Positions 1 through 11,039 of a stretch of 64,000 nt of DNA are shown here, in pieces. This DNA is from Udeniomyces pyricola (Eukaryota; Basidiomycota; Tremellomycetes; Cystofilobasidiales; Mrakiaceae). The notes under the pieces are model-generated. The model did not search any database. It had not been told where the DNA came from and worked only from the letters and a program-made list of their open reading frames with translations. Made by a program: the position numbers and the translations under genes. Position 1 is the first letter of the stretch. The number at the start of each line of letters is the position of its first letter. Location: contig BCIK01000001.1 in assembly GCA_039545295.1 (NCBI GenBank), positions 1,426,001 to 1,490,000 on the forward strand, written 5' to 3'.

Positions 1-1521
1 GAGCCAAGGGGTTCGTTCCGTTCTTCGTCATCGGCACGGTTGGAACCACCAGTTCAGGTGCGGTCGATGAAGTCGGTCAACTCGGAGAAGTCGGTACGTT
101 CGCGCCGTTCACTTTCGACAATGTCCCTTGATCACTTTTTACGCGAGTTGATTGTCATGTGCTCTTTTCTTTCCTTTCCTCCCCTTTTCTCTCTCTCTTG
201 TTTTACCATCTCTCTTTCCCTTCCTGGCTGAATAGTCAAGGAATATCCCACGGTCCACTATCATATCGACGCTGCTTGGGCGGGCATGTCTTATGCTTGC
301 CCTGAGTTCCGCGAGCAAGGGAAACTAGACGACGTCAACCGATACGCTCATTCTTGGTCCTCGAACTTTCACAAATGGGGCTTGGTGCGTTCCATCGAAG
401 TCGATGTCTCCGAATCCCTCCCCATGCTAAACTCATCAAGTCGACGAGACTGACTGATCTCTTTTTCTTTTTTTTCTTCTTCTTCTTCTTGTGTGTATGT
501 TGGCTCAGGTTCATTTCGATTGCACTGGTCTTTGGGTCCGCGATCGAACGCTCCTGACGTCTGCCCTCTCGCTAACGCCCGAGTTCTTGCGGACGAAAGA
601 AGGTGACTCTGGCCTCGCGATCGATTACCGCAACTGGCAAATCTCTCTTGGACGAAAGTTCCGATCCCTCAAACTTTGGTTCGTCCTTAGGTATGTCAGC
701 ATCGCTTCTTCAGGTCGTCTTCGCGAAAGAAAAGAACAAGGAGAAAAGCAGAGAGGAGCAGGGAACTACTCCGTTCTGATTAATCATCTCTGAATCCGAT
801 ACCTATGTACTCCTTCGTCTTTTTTTTTTGTCTCCGTCGACTTTTATGATCTCTCTGCTTGCATCTTTGAAACCCCTTGATAGATCCTACGGTGTCTCCG
901 GCTTCCAAGCTCACATCCGTAGCTCCGTCTCCATCGCGACGAACCTCTCGACGCTCATCCAATCGACTCCCAACTTTGCCCTCGTCACCCAATCCTCCCT
1001 CTCCCTCGTCGTCTTCCGCTTCGAACCTACCCCTTCTCCCCAAACTGACGGTCAATCGAATCAACGCCGGACGCCCGAGGATCTCAACGCGCTCAACAAG
1101 GAACTCTACGCTCGGATCTCGCAGAGGAAGGATTTCTTGATGACGCAGACGGTCTTGCCGGGTGGAGACGACGAAATCGAAGTGAGCGTCATTGTCCATT
1201 TATCAGATAGCTGTCCCTCTGACTTTCTTTCAGCACCGCGCTCGACTAAAGTTGAACACATCGAAGGTTCCTGAAAACGTGACACTGATGATTTCCCTTC
1301 TCCCCTTCCCCGTTTCCCCCGCTTTTTTCTTTTTCTTTTCTTCTTCTTCTTCTTCTTTTTTGTCTTTGGAATCTTTCGTTCAGCCTCGGTTCTGCATCCG
1401 AATCGCCGTCGGCACGCCCTCCACGACCGATGAGCACACCACACGGGCCTGGGCGGTCGTTCGAGAGATAGGCGAGGGACTTCTTCAGGAACGACGGGAC
1501 GGCGTGGATCTTGTCCAATAA
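1..1521 (+). CDS. aromatic-L-amino-acid decarboxylase (PLP group II), 3' part
   Basis: Partial gene: the N-terminal half lies left of the window. It would remove the carboxyl group of tyrosine, tryptophan or DOPA in the cytosol using pyridoxal phosphate. Exons read GTVGTTSSGAVDEVG, then HIDAAWAGMSYACPEFR, then SSNFHKWGL followed after an intron by FDCTGLWV. The Asp of HIDAAW and the Lys of NFHKW are the usual cofactor-binding residues of the family. Introns begin at about 94, 384, 690 and 1181. The last exon ends CIRIAVGTPSTT...DLVQ with TAA at 1519-1521. A T-rich stretch at 1267-1383 is open in frame but looks like a further intron, since both possible donors remove a multiple of three. The fold is clear. 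The exact substrate cannot be told from this part, and tyrosine or tryptophan decarboxylase are equally possible. Confidence 0.88.
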
Positions 1522-2119
1522 TCAGGACTATCGATGGTAGACAAAGGGAGTGGTTGACATACATATCCTACCTCTCTTCCTCCCCTCGTACGTATGGGAA
1601 CATGGAAATGACATATGTCATCGCCTCACGGTTGCAGATTGACCCTTCCGCACTGCATGTAGAGGCTTCACCTGAACAGAGAGGAAAGAAAAAGAAAAAA
1701 CTCCAGAGAAGTTGTACCGTACGCGTTAAGATGGAATGAATTCACTCGATGGATCGGTGCCCAATCAGACATCATCACAGCGATTATGAACGTCAGCAGG
1801 AACCCAACATGAAAGAAAAAAAACTTGTTATGATGAAAAAGGTGGAAGAGAAACACACTTTGGACGAGAAATGGATCAAGTACCAGCCATCAGATACAAA
1901 GTGGCTATGATACGTAAGGTTTACAACTACTGTACTAGAGCGAGAACACGATAGTATGGATGAGGGATGAGAAAGGGAAAGCAACATGGGTCCAATCGTA
2001 CGAATGGATGATCTGGGAGGTGTACCTCATCGGACGTAAAAGAATAAAAGGATGGGCATCAAGTACGCAAAACTCATGGGAAGCAGAAATGTCAAGTGAG
2101 CCAAGGAGAATATAGGTTT
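1522..2119. other. intergenic spacer between convergent genes
   Basis: This holds the 3' flanks of the decarboxylase (+) and the LysM gene (-). I see A-rich stretches and short open frames without codon structure or family resemblance, and nothing else. Confidence 0.6.
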
Positions 2120-3626
2120 TTAGTATCCACCCTTATCAAACCCCGCCTGCGGACCTAGGACGATGCCACCTTGCTGACGACTCCCGGTCGTTCCTCCTCC
2201 TAACCCACTCCAGCGCGACCACCAGTTTCCCTCTGCCTCCTTGCCCTTGCCCTTGCACGTCGCGACATCGACGTGGCCGGTCCACGCAGAGGACGCAGAT
2301 GAGCCCACGATGGGGAACGGTCGAATCCTCGCTGTCGACGATGCCGATGCTGACGCTGATGATGACAATCCAAGCTGAGTTCGTTCCCATTGCTCGTCTT
2401 CAAAGAACCTGTTTACGGCTCTGTTGGTCGTCGTATCGCCAGTCTGAACTCCAGAGCGCTCCTTCGGCTTCTCTTGCTTCTCCCGGTCGCCGATGACCGA
2501 CCATCCGGTACCTCCATCTTCTTCTCCTCCTCGTCCTCCTCCGTCGTCATCCTCCAAACCCGCTTCGGCAAGTCCGACGTAGACTCTCCTCACATCGGCG
2601 TCTTGTTCCTTGGTGACTTTAGCAAACCTAGCGAGGGCGCGTTCATGAGCGATGATGCGTTGGGCGGCTGGGGTCGTTTCATCAGGAGCCGACGAGGACG
2701 TCAAGAGGAGAGTGTGTCTGGTTTGGACAAGGTGGGGCATAGTGTAGAGGGCCGAGTGAGGAAGATTGTTAAGATGAAGCAGTGCCATGGGCTGTCAAGA
2801 GACGTGGTACGATAATAAAGGATGAGTAAATTGAAACCCAAGAAATGAAACAGAAGAAAGTGAATTTGGGTGAGTCTTGAATGACTGTCGGTTTCGTCTG
2901 CTTATGTGCATCACTGCTTCGCCACAAACCCAAGAGACTCACATCGAGTCTATACTTGAGAGCGATCCCCATGAGCGTCTCTCCCTTGAGGACAGTATGC
3001 GTTTGCACTTGTTTCGATATCGCCTCTCCATCGAGCATCGGTGAAGGAACCTCGCCCGGAGCTGGAGCCGGTTGGCTCCCGTCGTTCCGATCATCATCAG
3101 ACAAGCGAGGCTCATGAGGCTCCACCTCGGGCTTCGCAGCCGGATCGATGATAGTATCAGGGACAGCAGCTACCACCACGCCTGATGCTCCTCCCTGATC
3201 CTCCACCTTGACGTCGACCTCATCCCCCTCGTCGTCTGAATCACCCAGCACGAACGGTTGCTTCTCCAGTACATCATCGTCCCCGTCGACCTCCACCTCT
3301 CCACCGGGCCTGACCGATCGACTCCCCAATCTGGCTTCCTTCTGACCACCATGCTGCTTGCTCCATCGACCCTCGCATGCCAAACAGGGATTCCAAGAGA
3401 CCAATCGACGATTGCTATCGACGCAGGTGGAACAGATGATGCGTGAACAGCAAGTCGTGGTGACAAAGGTGGCGGACGAACGCGAAGTAGAGGAGGGAGT
3501 GGGATGAGTGGCAGAGCCGCTCGTCCTCGATGCTGAAGGGAAAAGGATAGAGGAGGAGCAGAGTAGGCAGAGAGCCTGTGGCGTTACTACGATGGGCCTG
3601 ACGGTTGATTTGTAAGGAAGCTGCAT
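2120..3626 (-). CDS. LysM-domain protein with Cys-rich N-terminal motif
   Basis: Two exons join across an intron at 2792-2942, giving about 451 residues. The join completes a LysM motif that neither exon carries alone: HTVLKGETLMGIALKYRLD from exon 1 continues as PMALLHLNNLPHSALYTM in exon 2. Near the N-terminus is a Cys-rich block (CLLC, then TTCCSRIICSTC and NPCLAC) that could bind zinc. An acidic low-complexity linker follows, and the C-terminus is Gly/Trp-rich. No signal peptide is evident, so this looks like an intracellular LysM protein rather than a secreted chitin-binding effector. LysM modules generally bind GlcNAc-type glycans, but intracellular LysM proteins are poorly understood and I do not assign a function. 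The start at 3626 is the first Met of the open frame. Confidence 0.78.
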
Positions 3627-3983
3627 ATCAATGCTTGGTTCGATGTGTCAGTGTGCTGGGCGTGTAAGGATAGTGCAGGACGCAGGAGGATGTTCGATAT
3701 ATTCGATAGTCGTATTCCATCCACTCCTAGTTATTCAAGGTTGTATATCGTCGATCTCGATCGGGCCCTCCCTCCATAGTCAGCCCTAATCCGTCACACG
3801 TCACACAGCTTTTGAGGACAGACACTTCTCTTCACTCTCGCCTATAACTGTGGATATCTTCTCAGTAGACGGACGGATACCAACAGCAGACAGCAACATT
3901 AATTATGCAATTGAAAAAAATGAACACAAAACAAGAGTGAGGTCGTCATAGGGTAGTGGACAGTGAAGTAAGCTGGGTCGAAA
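3627..3983. other. intergenic spacer
   Basis: Upstream flank of the LysM gene and downstream flank of the GT90 gene, both on the minus strand. No open frame or RNA gene is recognisable. An A-rich patch lies near 3912-3935. Confidence 0.55.
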
Positions 3984-6900
3984 TCAAACAATGGCCATGC
4001 TCCCAGCATAACTCATGGCATCCCGATCGGTTGCCATGATTCGTCGATACTCGAGCAAAAGCCGGAACATATATGCCTGCATATCCTCTGATGGAATGGA
4101 TTCGGAGGAACAACAATTCGAATGGAAAGTGAACAAGGGGGGGGGGGGGTTAGCCATCAGATTGACCGGCCAACATATCGCAAGGGGAGTCTTGAGATAC
4201 GTACCCCACCGCCACAGGTTGTCGGCAAAATGGATTCCAGCTTCACTGATCTCCCGGGCGAGGTCGTCATGACTTCCGAGACCGTCGGGCGTACCGATGA
4301 AGAAGGCGGCGGTATCTGAGCGGGATGACGTGAAGGATGGCATGGTTAAGCCATTGGGGCAAGAGTCGAGTGACAAGGCAAGGGCAAGCGAGCGACTTAC
4401 TGTAGAGATCGTTGTAGTCAAAGTGAATCGGAACGTAATGCAGCCAAGGTTGAAGCCATTCGGTGTTCCACTCAGGAAAGATCGTCGTCTTGAAAACGAC
4501 GTTACCGGACGCCATCAAACGGTGGAAACGGGCGGACCCTGGAGACAAAGCAGCGTGTAAGATAGACAAAGATGAGCACATGTATATATATGAGACAGCT
4601 TTGCACCCAAGAACCTCAAATGAAACTCACAGCCATTGCCGTCACTATGGGGCAAGAAAGAAGCAAGAAGCGAAGTGAGTGAAGAGAGGAAAGGAGGAGG
4701 AGGGGGGGGGGGGTTAGCTCAAATCTTTGATTCAAAGAATGCGGCATGGGCAGACGTATACGTTTTACGCACACATCGAGAGCATCTGTCACAAACACAT
4801 ACAACAGGGCAAAGTCAGCTCTTCGTCTTCTCCGTTTTGGACCTTCTCATGATTTGGCAAGACTCACATTTGTATTTGACTGCCTCGGCTGGCCACACTT
4901 TAGGCTTGACTGTGAGCAGCGCTCTCATCTCAGCGCCTAGGTAACGGCAACGTACGGTCGAGCCTCGAGTCAGCCTTCTCGTGTGTTCATCTACAGATCA
5001 ACTAGAAAACCAACTCACAAGTCCCATCAATCTCCTGACACTGGACAATATCGGAGAGTCCAATATCGAACAGGTGCTCGTTGAGTGCCCTGGTATCGTA
5101 CTGGACAGTCCAGACGTCTTGGGTTGTCGCCGACTCGATCAAAATCTCTCGCTTGCCGACCTGAGCGTCCGTCATCATATGGAGGCGAACACGATGACTC
5201 GAGGTCCAACGATAACCATCCTGCCGACTGGATAGGGTTGTATGCGACTTGAGGTCAGATGCTCGTTTTATGATAGAGCTGAGCACTTTGTGAATCACCG
5301 CTCTCAAAGAATCACTTACACAGTGTGATGATCACCCGTTGTTGAACCACGCCAAAAGACCTGGTTAATTCAAGCCGACCCATTGCTCCATCAGCATATG
5401 CGTCCAATGAGGCCTGACCAACTGTTCTTTTTGACAAAAAGGTCAACCCGTACCTTGTCGACCGATCTGTCCTTCCATGGGATTTTGTCTGTCTGGTTGG
5501 TGAACTGCTCGAGGGGGGTGAATAGGAATGTGTTGCTATTTTGCTGCCTCGAGAGGACGAATTGGGGGTAGTATTGGCCAGAAGGACATTCGGCCGGCCG
5601 GGACAATGAGCCGTGCAGGTCCATCAGTGATGGGTCTAAGCAGTGGTCGTAGGAAAGGAACGGCGAGCGCAGAAACGTCAAAGCCGCTAAAAGTGAACGA
5701 AAATTAAAGGGCAGTACATGAGCCAATCTGGGAAGCAGTACTACGGTCTCGTTCGTCACGTAAGCATGATGAGAAGCATGACGTACATGACGATGAGGAC
5801 GACTCGGCTTCGTCGGATTGCTTCAAGATTTGATCGACGCCCTCGCGATAACGAGCTGCTCCCGGGGATTTGGACGAGCATTGGTCTGGATCAAAGCAAG
5901 TCAGCCCAGAACGCGTATGTTTCACTTGGACACGGAATGACAAACTCACTAAACATTCCGTTCATCGCGCCCTCACGTCCACGGTGCTCCATTCGGATCA
6001 GCTCGTCGGTATCAATCACTATCAAAGGTGGAGTCGCAAACAGTCAGTCACGCTGCAGCGAGAGAATATGCCTGGCCTTGGATGAATTGGCAACCGACCT
6101 TTCCCTTCTTCCAACAACTCGAGTAGTCTTTCTCGGACATCATAGTTGGCGATCTGTTGTGCCATGTCGTTATCGCTGCATGCAAGCCTAACGGGACCGT
6201 CGACACCTTCCCCGAAATCTTTTGGCAGCCATGGTCTGAAGCCTTCGAGCAGGGCTTGGATCTGACTCGGACGCGTCCTCTGACCGACCATGTCGAGAGC
6301 GACGGGTTCCGAAGCTCGGATGGCGAAAGAGAAGGGGAAAACGGCGCGTTTGAGGGCGGCATCGTATCGACCGGCCAGAAAGTCGGGTGGAATCGCGAGA
6401 AAGGGGTTTAAATTCGATGCCAAAAGGTCATACTGCGGGATCCATCACATGGTGGAGCATTCAGTCCAGCATCAGTATGAGTACTTATGGACTTCGTCAA
6501 AAGAAGACGGAATGTAAGAAAAGAGTTGGATTGTGCCCTAACCTCATCTATCTATAAAAGTTCAAGAGTGTGATCACGTCAGTAACGGTAGGCTTACGCA
6601 GTCGAGATTTATCAGATTGAGAAGACGAACCATGACGACTTTCTTGTCGACCGCAAATTGATACCTGAGAGTAATTCAAGGATGGTGATCAGTGAGAAAA
6701 GCAAGATGCACGAGGCAAGGAACGATCTCAGGAGGAAGCCATAGGCATCTCTTTCCGGGGATGCCCCACGGAGTTAAGCGCGGTCACTCACCATTCCTCA
6801 AACCCCTTCGGTGGATTCCTCTTATATCTCGTACGGTAAACCTCAACTGCCTGCTCACTGTCGTGTCAAAAACACCCCGAAATACGCATGATTCAGCCCT

Positions 6901-7512
6901 ATCCGATGAAATGGCGGAGGTCTAAGATTAGGATGTGAGCTTACAAGGAGCTGCTCTGACTATCTCGGAGCAAGGTTCAACACGGTATCAGTCGAGGTGT
7001 ACCCCATCAATCGCTTCATTTCTTGATATCAAGAGACTCAGAGTAAGTTGATTGAGATGCTCGACTAACCTCGCGACTTTGGCGTTCCAACTGGCTTTAG
7101 CTTCGGCCATCAAATGTCTGCGCAAGGGGAAGGGAAGGGTGGGGGAGTCGCGTTGTCGCGTCACGTCAGATCGACTGTATGCTTGACGTTGATAGCGATA
7201 CGCGTGTGCTACTGACCTGATGGGGTGACCGGCACTTGCTGCTGTGGCTGCCCGAACATCAACGTGAACTCTACCGTCAACTTTGGGCTCGAGCCAGCTC
7301 ACTGGCAACGATGACGATGGCGGTGGTGGGAGGGCGGCATTGATGGGATCCGACTCGAGAAGCTCTGTGAGTTGAGGGGTACTGCCCGATGGCACGATGA
7401 TGGTGGAGACGTAATAGAGAACCACAAGGGATCCCGAGATGATGAGAAGCCGGCGGTAGATTCGGGACATGCGGGTGAAGCAAGGGCAAGAAAGTGCTGA
7501 GGCGATCTCCAA
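3984..7512 (-). CDS. CAP10-like glycosyltransferase (GT90 family)
   Basis: Predicted Golgi type II membrane glycosyltransferase of the CAP10/xylosyltransferase family. The N-terminus has a cytosolic stub and one membrane anchor ([20 protein letters not shown]). Exons then give [13 protein letters not shown], a luminal region, the short exon with [12 protein letters not shown], the segment ending [12 protein letters not shown], then [37 protein letters not shown] and a C-terminal LWRW with a closing [16 protein letters not shown] segment. These WRGS, DGNGW/RF and HYVPI blocks are the family hallmarks. At least ten short introns interrupt it. The stop is TGA at 3984-3986. In Cryptococcus, family members build capsule and glycolipid xylose linkages. 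The donor sugar here is not determined. The next gene upstream is another glycosyltransferase on the same strand. Confidence 0.87.
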
Positions 7513-8078
7513 GGAGAGAAGGTTGGAAGATGTGAAAGGGTGAAGGTGAAGGACAAAGGAGGCTGGTAAGGTGGTAGGATGCTGATTGCGGAGTGCTAGA
7601 ATGTGAGAGATTGGACGGGGCGATTAAGAAATGACTAGGTTAAGATGGTAGGAGAGGATACGAGAAGACACTAGCGGAAGCTGGCGGCGAAAGAGAAATG
7701 ATATGAGCGACCGGGCGAGGTCAAGGAGGTTGAAGGAAAGGCCGAGCCAGCAGCTGCCTAGCTAAACGTCAAACATAGAACGACATCAACCCCGCGTTCT
7801 GGCCAGACCAAAGGATCAATTCGCCTCCGCTTCCTTTCACACCTGCACGTTGCACCGTGACCGGCGCGCGTGGTCGGCCTGATCAATGATTCACGTTGTG
7901 CATTGTCATCGTATTTATGATGCACGCCAGATTATTTAAACAATGGGAATCATTCATAGCTCACGCCACGCCGCGCCATGCATCAAACTGGACTTGTAAA
8001 CCTCATATGATTCCATCTTCTCGTCTCTCTGCTTATCTGTGTTAACCAGCAATTTCCACCTAGGCGACAGCCAGCAGA
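7513..8078. other. intergenic spacer / GT90 promoter region
   Basis: Between the GT90 start codon and the stop of the O-FucT-like gene, both minus strand. Only short chance open frames and a pyrimidine-rich stretch (on the minus strand) just before the GT90 start are visible. Confidence 0.5.
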
Positions 8079-10683
8079 TCAATCGACTGATTCCCCATGC
8101 ATGGTCCAATCGTCGTGAATCCATTCGCGACCGACAAAAAGGGAAGGCGGACCACCATTCCAAGTCTACATGCCGAACAAGACGATGGTGATTCAATATT
8201 CATCACCCATCGGCCATAAAGACGTACATCAGCATTCAACCAGAGCAAAGTCAGATGAAGACGAGAGACGAACAAACGGTATCACATACCTCGACTCGAT
8301 GAGCGGCAATCGTCGACGCTGAAATAAAGGACAATCAGTAGGGAACAAATCAGCCAACAACAATCGGGTCTAAAAGTTTTCATCTACGCAAGATACCCTT
8401 GGAGATAGACTGACACATCGCATCCTTGGTGCCGACGAAACCAAGAGCCATAGAGTTGTGAACTTGATCAATCAACGTCGGCCACCAATGTCCCCACACT
8501 CGTCTAATCTGCAACGTCGACAAGAGAAAGTAAAAGAGCAAGACGGTGAGGCTTGTTTGAAAATTTGGCCTGACTACTGCGCCAGCTCTTCGTCCTGTCC
8601 TCATGCTCTCGGCCTCAGCTCTATCTCAGAAGATCCAAAAGCGACTGACCTCGTCTACGGTATCGGTTGGCATGATGACCCAACGTGGGATGGATGCAGC
8701 CTTGTCTCTCCAAGGACCATCTTCCTCATCAGACGTGACAAGAACATGGGTCGGCCGGCGGGAAGTGTCGATATCGTCGAGAAGTGAGGATCTACCGTCG
8801 AGAGCGGGATGAAAAGGGGTCGAGGCAAAGGTGGCCAGTAGCTCGTTGACGGCTGACACGTACGCATCGATAGGAGAGCATTTTCTCGGATCCGGTCGCT
8901 TGCCTGGCTTATCGTTCGCGTTGGGAATTTGGTAAGGGCAAGACTTGATCATATCGCCTGTACCCAATCAATGGCAGAGGTGAATTTGCATGCATCATTA
9001 GTTGGTCATATCAATCCTACCGCATACCTCATGCATATGACTTTGCTTCACACCCATTCTGCGCATATGTGGGGGACCCACCATGTCTGATGTGTACTGC
9101 GATGAAGCTCGGGATTAATCTGTCATCAGGGACGTTGAAAAGCCCTCTCAGAACACCCGTTGCTTTCTTGATGATCTGAGGAGAAAACCACATGTGTTGG
9201 CCAATAACGTCCCACACTCTCATGCCAGTGGTAGCATTCGAGTTTGGACCGTATCTGAGACTCCACTCGGCTCGAACATCAGAAGCTGTAGACAAGAATT
9301 GTTGTGAGGGTTCCATACTTATTGAATGTAGATCAGTCCGAGAAGGTAACCATCAGCCCGAATCAACGCACTTGAATCGGTGTTAGCAAAGTACAACGAA
9401 TCCTGTAGCGTACATAGTCGTGTCGAGTGATCAGCTATGAGGTGAACCTATTGACGTCAGAAGAGCTTGCAATAAATTTAGAGGGCACTAAAGCTATCAA
9501 CGTACGACGCAGGCTATCTGATTGTCGGGCAGCATCTTGTCTTCGCCCTCCATGCGATGCTTGAAGAGAAGTGAGTCAGGTTTGAGAAATTTGCTGAGAG
9601 TATGCAGATTGATGTGCCATGAGCCCCTCGCGACGGTCAAGTCGGGAACACGTGAGACATGGGCAATGTCTGTATGAGATCAAAGATGCGGCGGAGAAGG
9701 GGACCAAGAATCAGAGCGAACGTATAAATCTATCTGAACGTATGTCTGTTGTCGACGTGGCCTCGAAAGCACATTCTGACCTATTGACACCATATTAAGT
9801 GCTTTAGAATCGGACATCCGCGGCTTGCCCTTGGTCGACCGGTCCACAGTAGTCCAACACCCAATCTTGAGTCGTTGACTCTCCTCCAACCCGGCCGATA
9901 CAATCTCTTGAGCTTCGATGATCCCCTTGAGCCCGGTGCCGACATACCCTTGATGGGCGGGTTGAGAAAGAACATTGTAGAGGTGCGACAGGTCAAAGAC
10001 CTCCGAGACTGGAAGAGGATCAAATGCACGACGCCTGATGTGAGGTTCGCCCGAGATGAGACTAGCGTGGGGCATTAAAGGAGGTAAAACAGGAATTCGA
10101 CCAGAGAGCACGGCAAGATAGATTACTAGAGTGTGTGAAGTTACGGAGCAATCGCAATTGACCAGAAATGGAACGTTGGCCTGTGAGCATTAGTCTTGAT
10201 GTGCAACAGGTAGTATGGCACAGACATCACTCACAATGAGTGATTTCCATGACTTGATGCGTCAGTCCTTCAGAAACCCCAGCCGTGATATAGTGCTCAT
10301 CGTCGTAAAGCCGACCTGAACAGAAAGCCAGTGTCAACTCGGTGCGAGATAGATTCCCACCATGGACATTCCCATCGCAAATCACAGTCGTGTAAGTACG
10401 CACTACGTATGTTCTCGTTATCTTGAGGATAACCTCGCAAGACGAGCTTGCTGTATGCATTGCCAATGGGTTCCTTGACCGAACCGACGGCGGAATCGAA
10501 CATGGCAGGAGTAGACAAAGAGAAAGTGTCAGATGAGAGGACGGACCGGGCGTGCCACCAAAGTGTCGTGAGGAAGCATATGGCGAGAAGGCTGGATAGG
10601 CGTCCACGTAGCGGTTTGACGACGAAGAGGTAACAGAGGGCACGCAATGGGAAAGTTCGAGGGGTGAAGCTGGGGTTAGGCAT
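8079..10683 (-). CDS. O-fucosyltransferase-like glycosyltransferase, type II membrane protein
   Basis: A heavily spliced gene. The N-terminal exon carries a membrane anchor (LLAICFLTTLWWHARSV region). Later exons give ALVIYLAVLSGRIPVLPPL-like and SGEPHIRRRAFDPLPV blocks, then RAEWSLRYGPN, FIAVHIRHGG, THVLVTSDEEDGPWRDKA, HWWPTLIDQ, MALGFVGTKD, and finally TWNGGPPSLFVGREW ending at a TGA at 8079-8081. The HIRHG, TSDE, FVGT and WNGG blocks are the pattern of fungal proteins in the GDP-fucose O-fucosyltransferase-like fold. The last exon is only in frame if an intron ends just before ACTTGGAATGG (reverse strand, near 8165). The sugar donor and acceptor are unknown. It sits directly upstream of the CAP10-like gene on the same strand, so both may act on surface glycans. 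That link is inference. Confidence 0.74.
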
Positions 10684-11039
10684 GGCTCAATAAAGGTGCT
10701 AGATCAGTGTCAGATGAGTGGTGAAGTGTGAGCAGATTTGGATGACAAAAGCAAAGGGGACCTGCTCATGAACGAGCGGGAGACATCAACGAAAAAGGGG
10801 GATAAGAGGGTAAGGGGGAGGAGGGGGGAGGGGAATTTGAAGCAAGACAAAGAAACCCCTAGTCGATTACTGGTGCCTGGCAGAAAATTCAACATAAAAG
10901 TTGCGGGCCGCATCGCTTTCTCTTACAGCGGTTGCGCCTACATTGCATGCACGGCAAGACATGGTAGGATCATCACATTGATCGACGCTCCATACACATC
11001 AATATCACCAAGCACCCAGTAGTAGAGGGTTAGCCTCCT
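10684..11039. other. intergenic spacer
   Basis: Upstream flank of the O-FucT-like gene and 3' flank of the FAM72 gene. A purine-rich stretch lies near 10790-10835. No gene is recognised. Confidence 0.5.
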
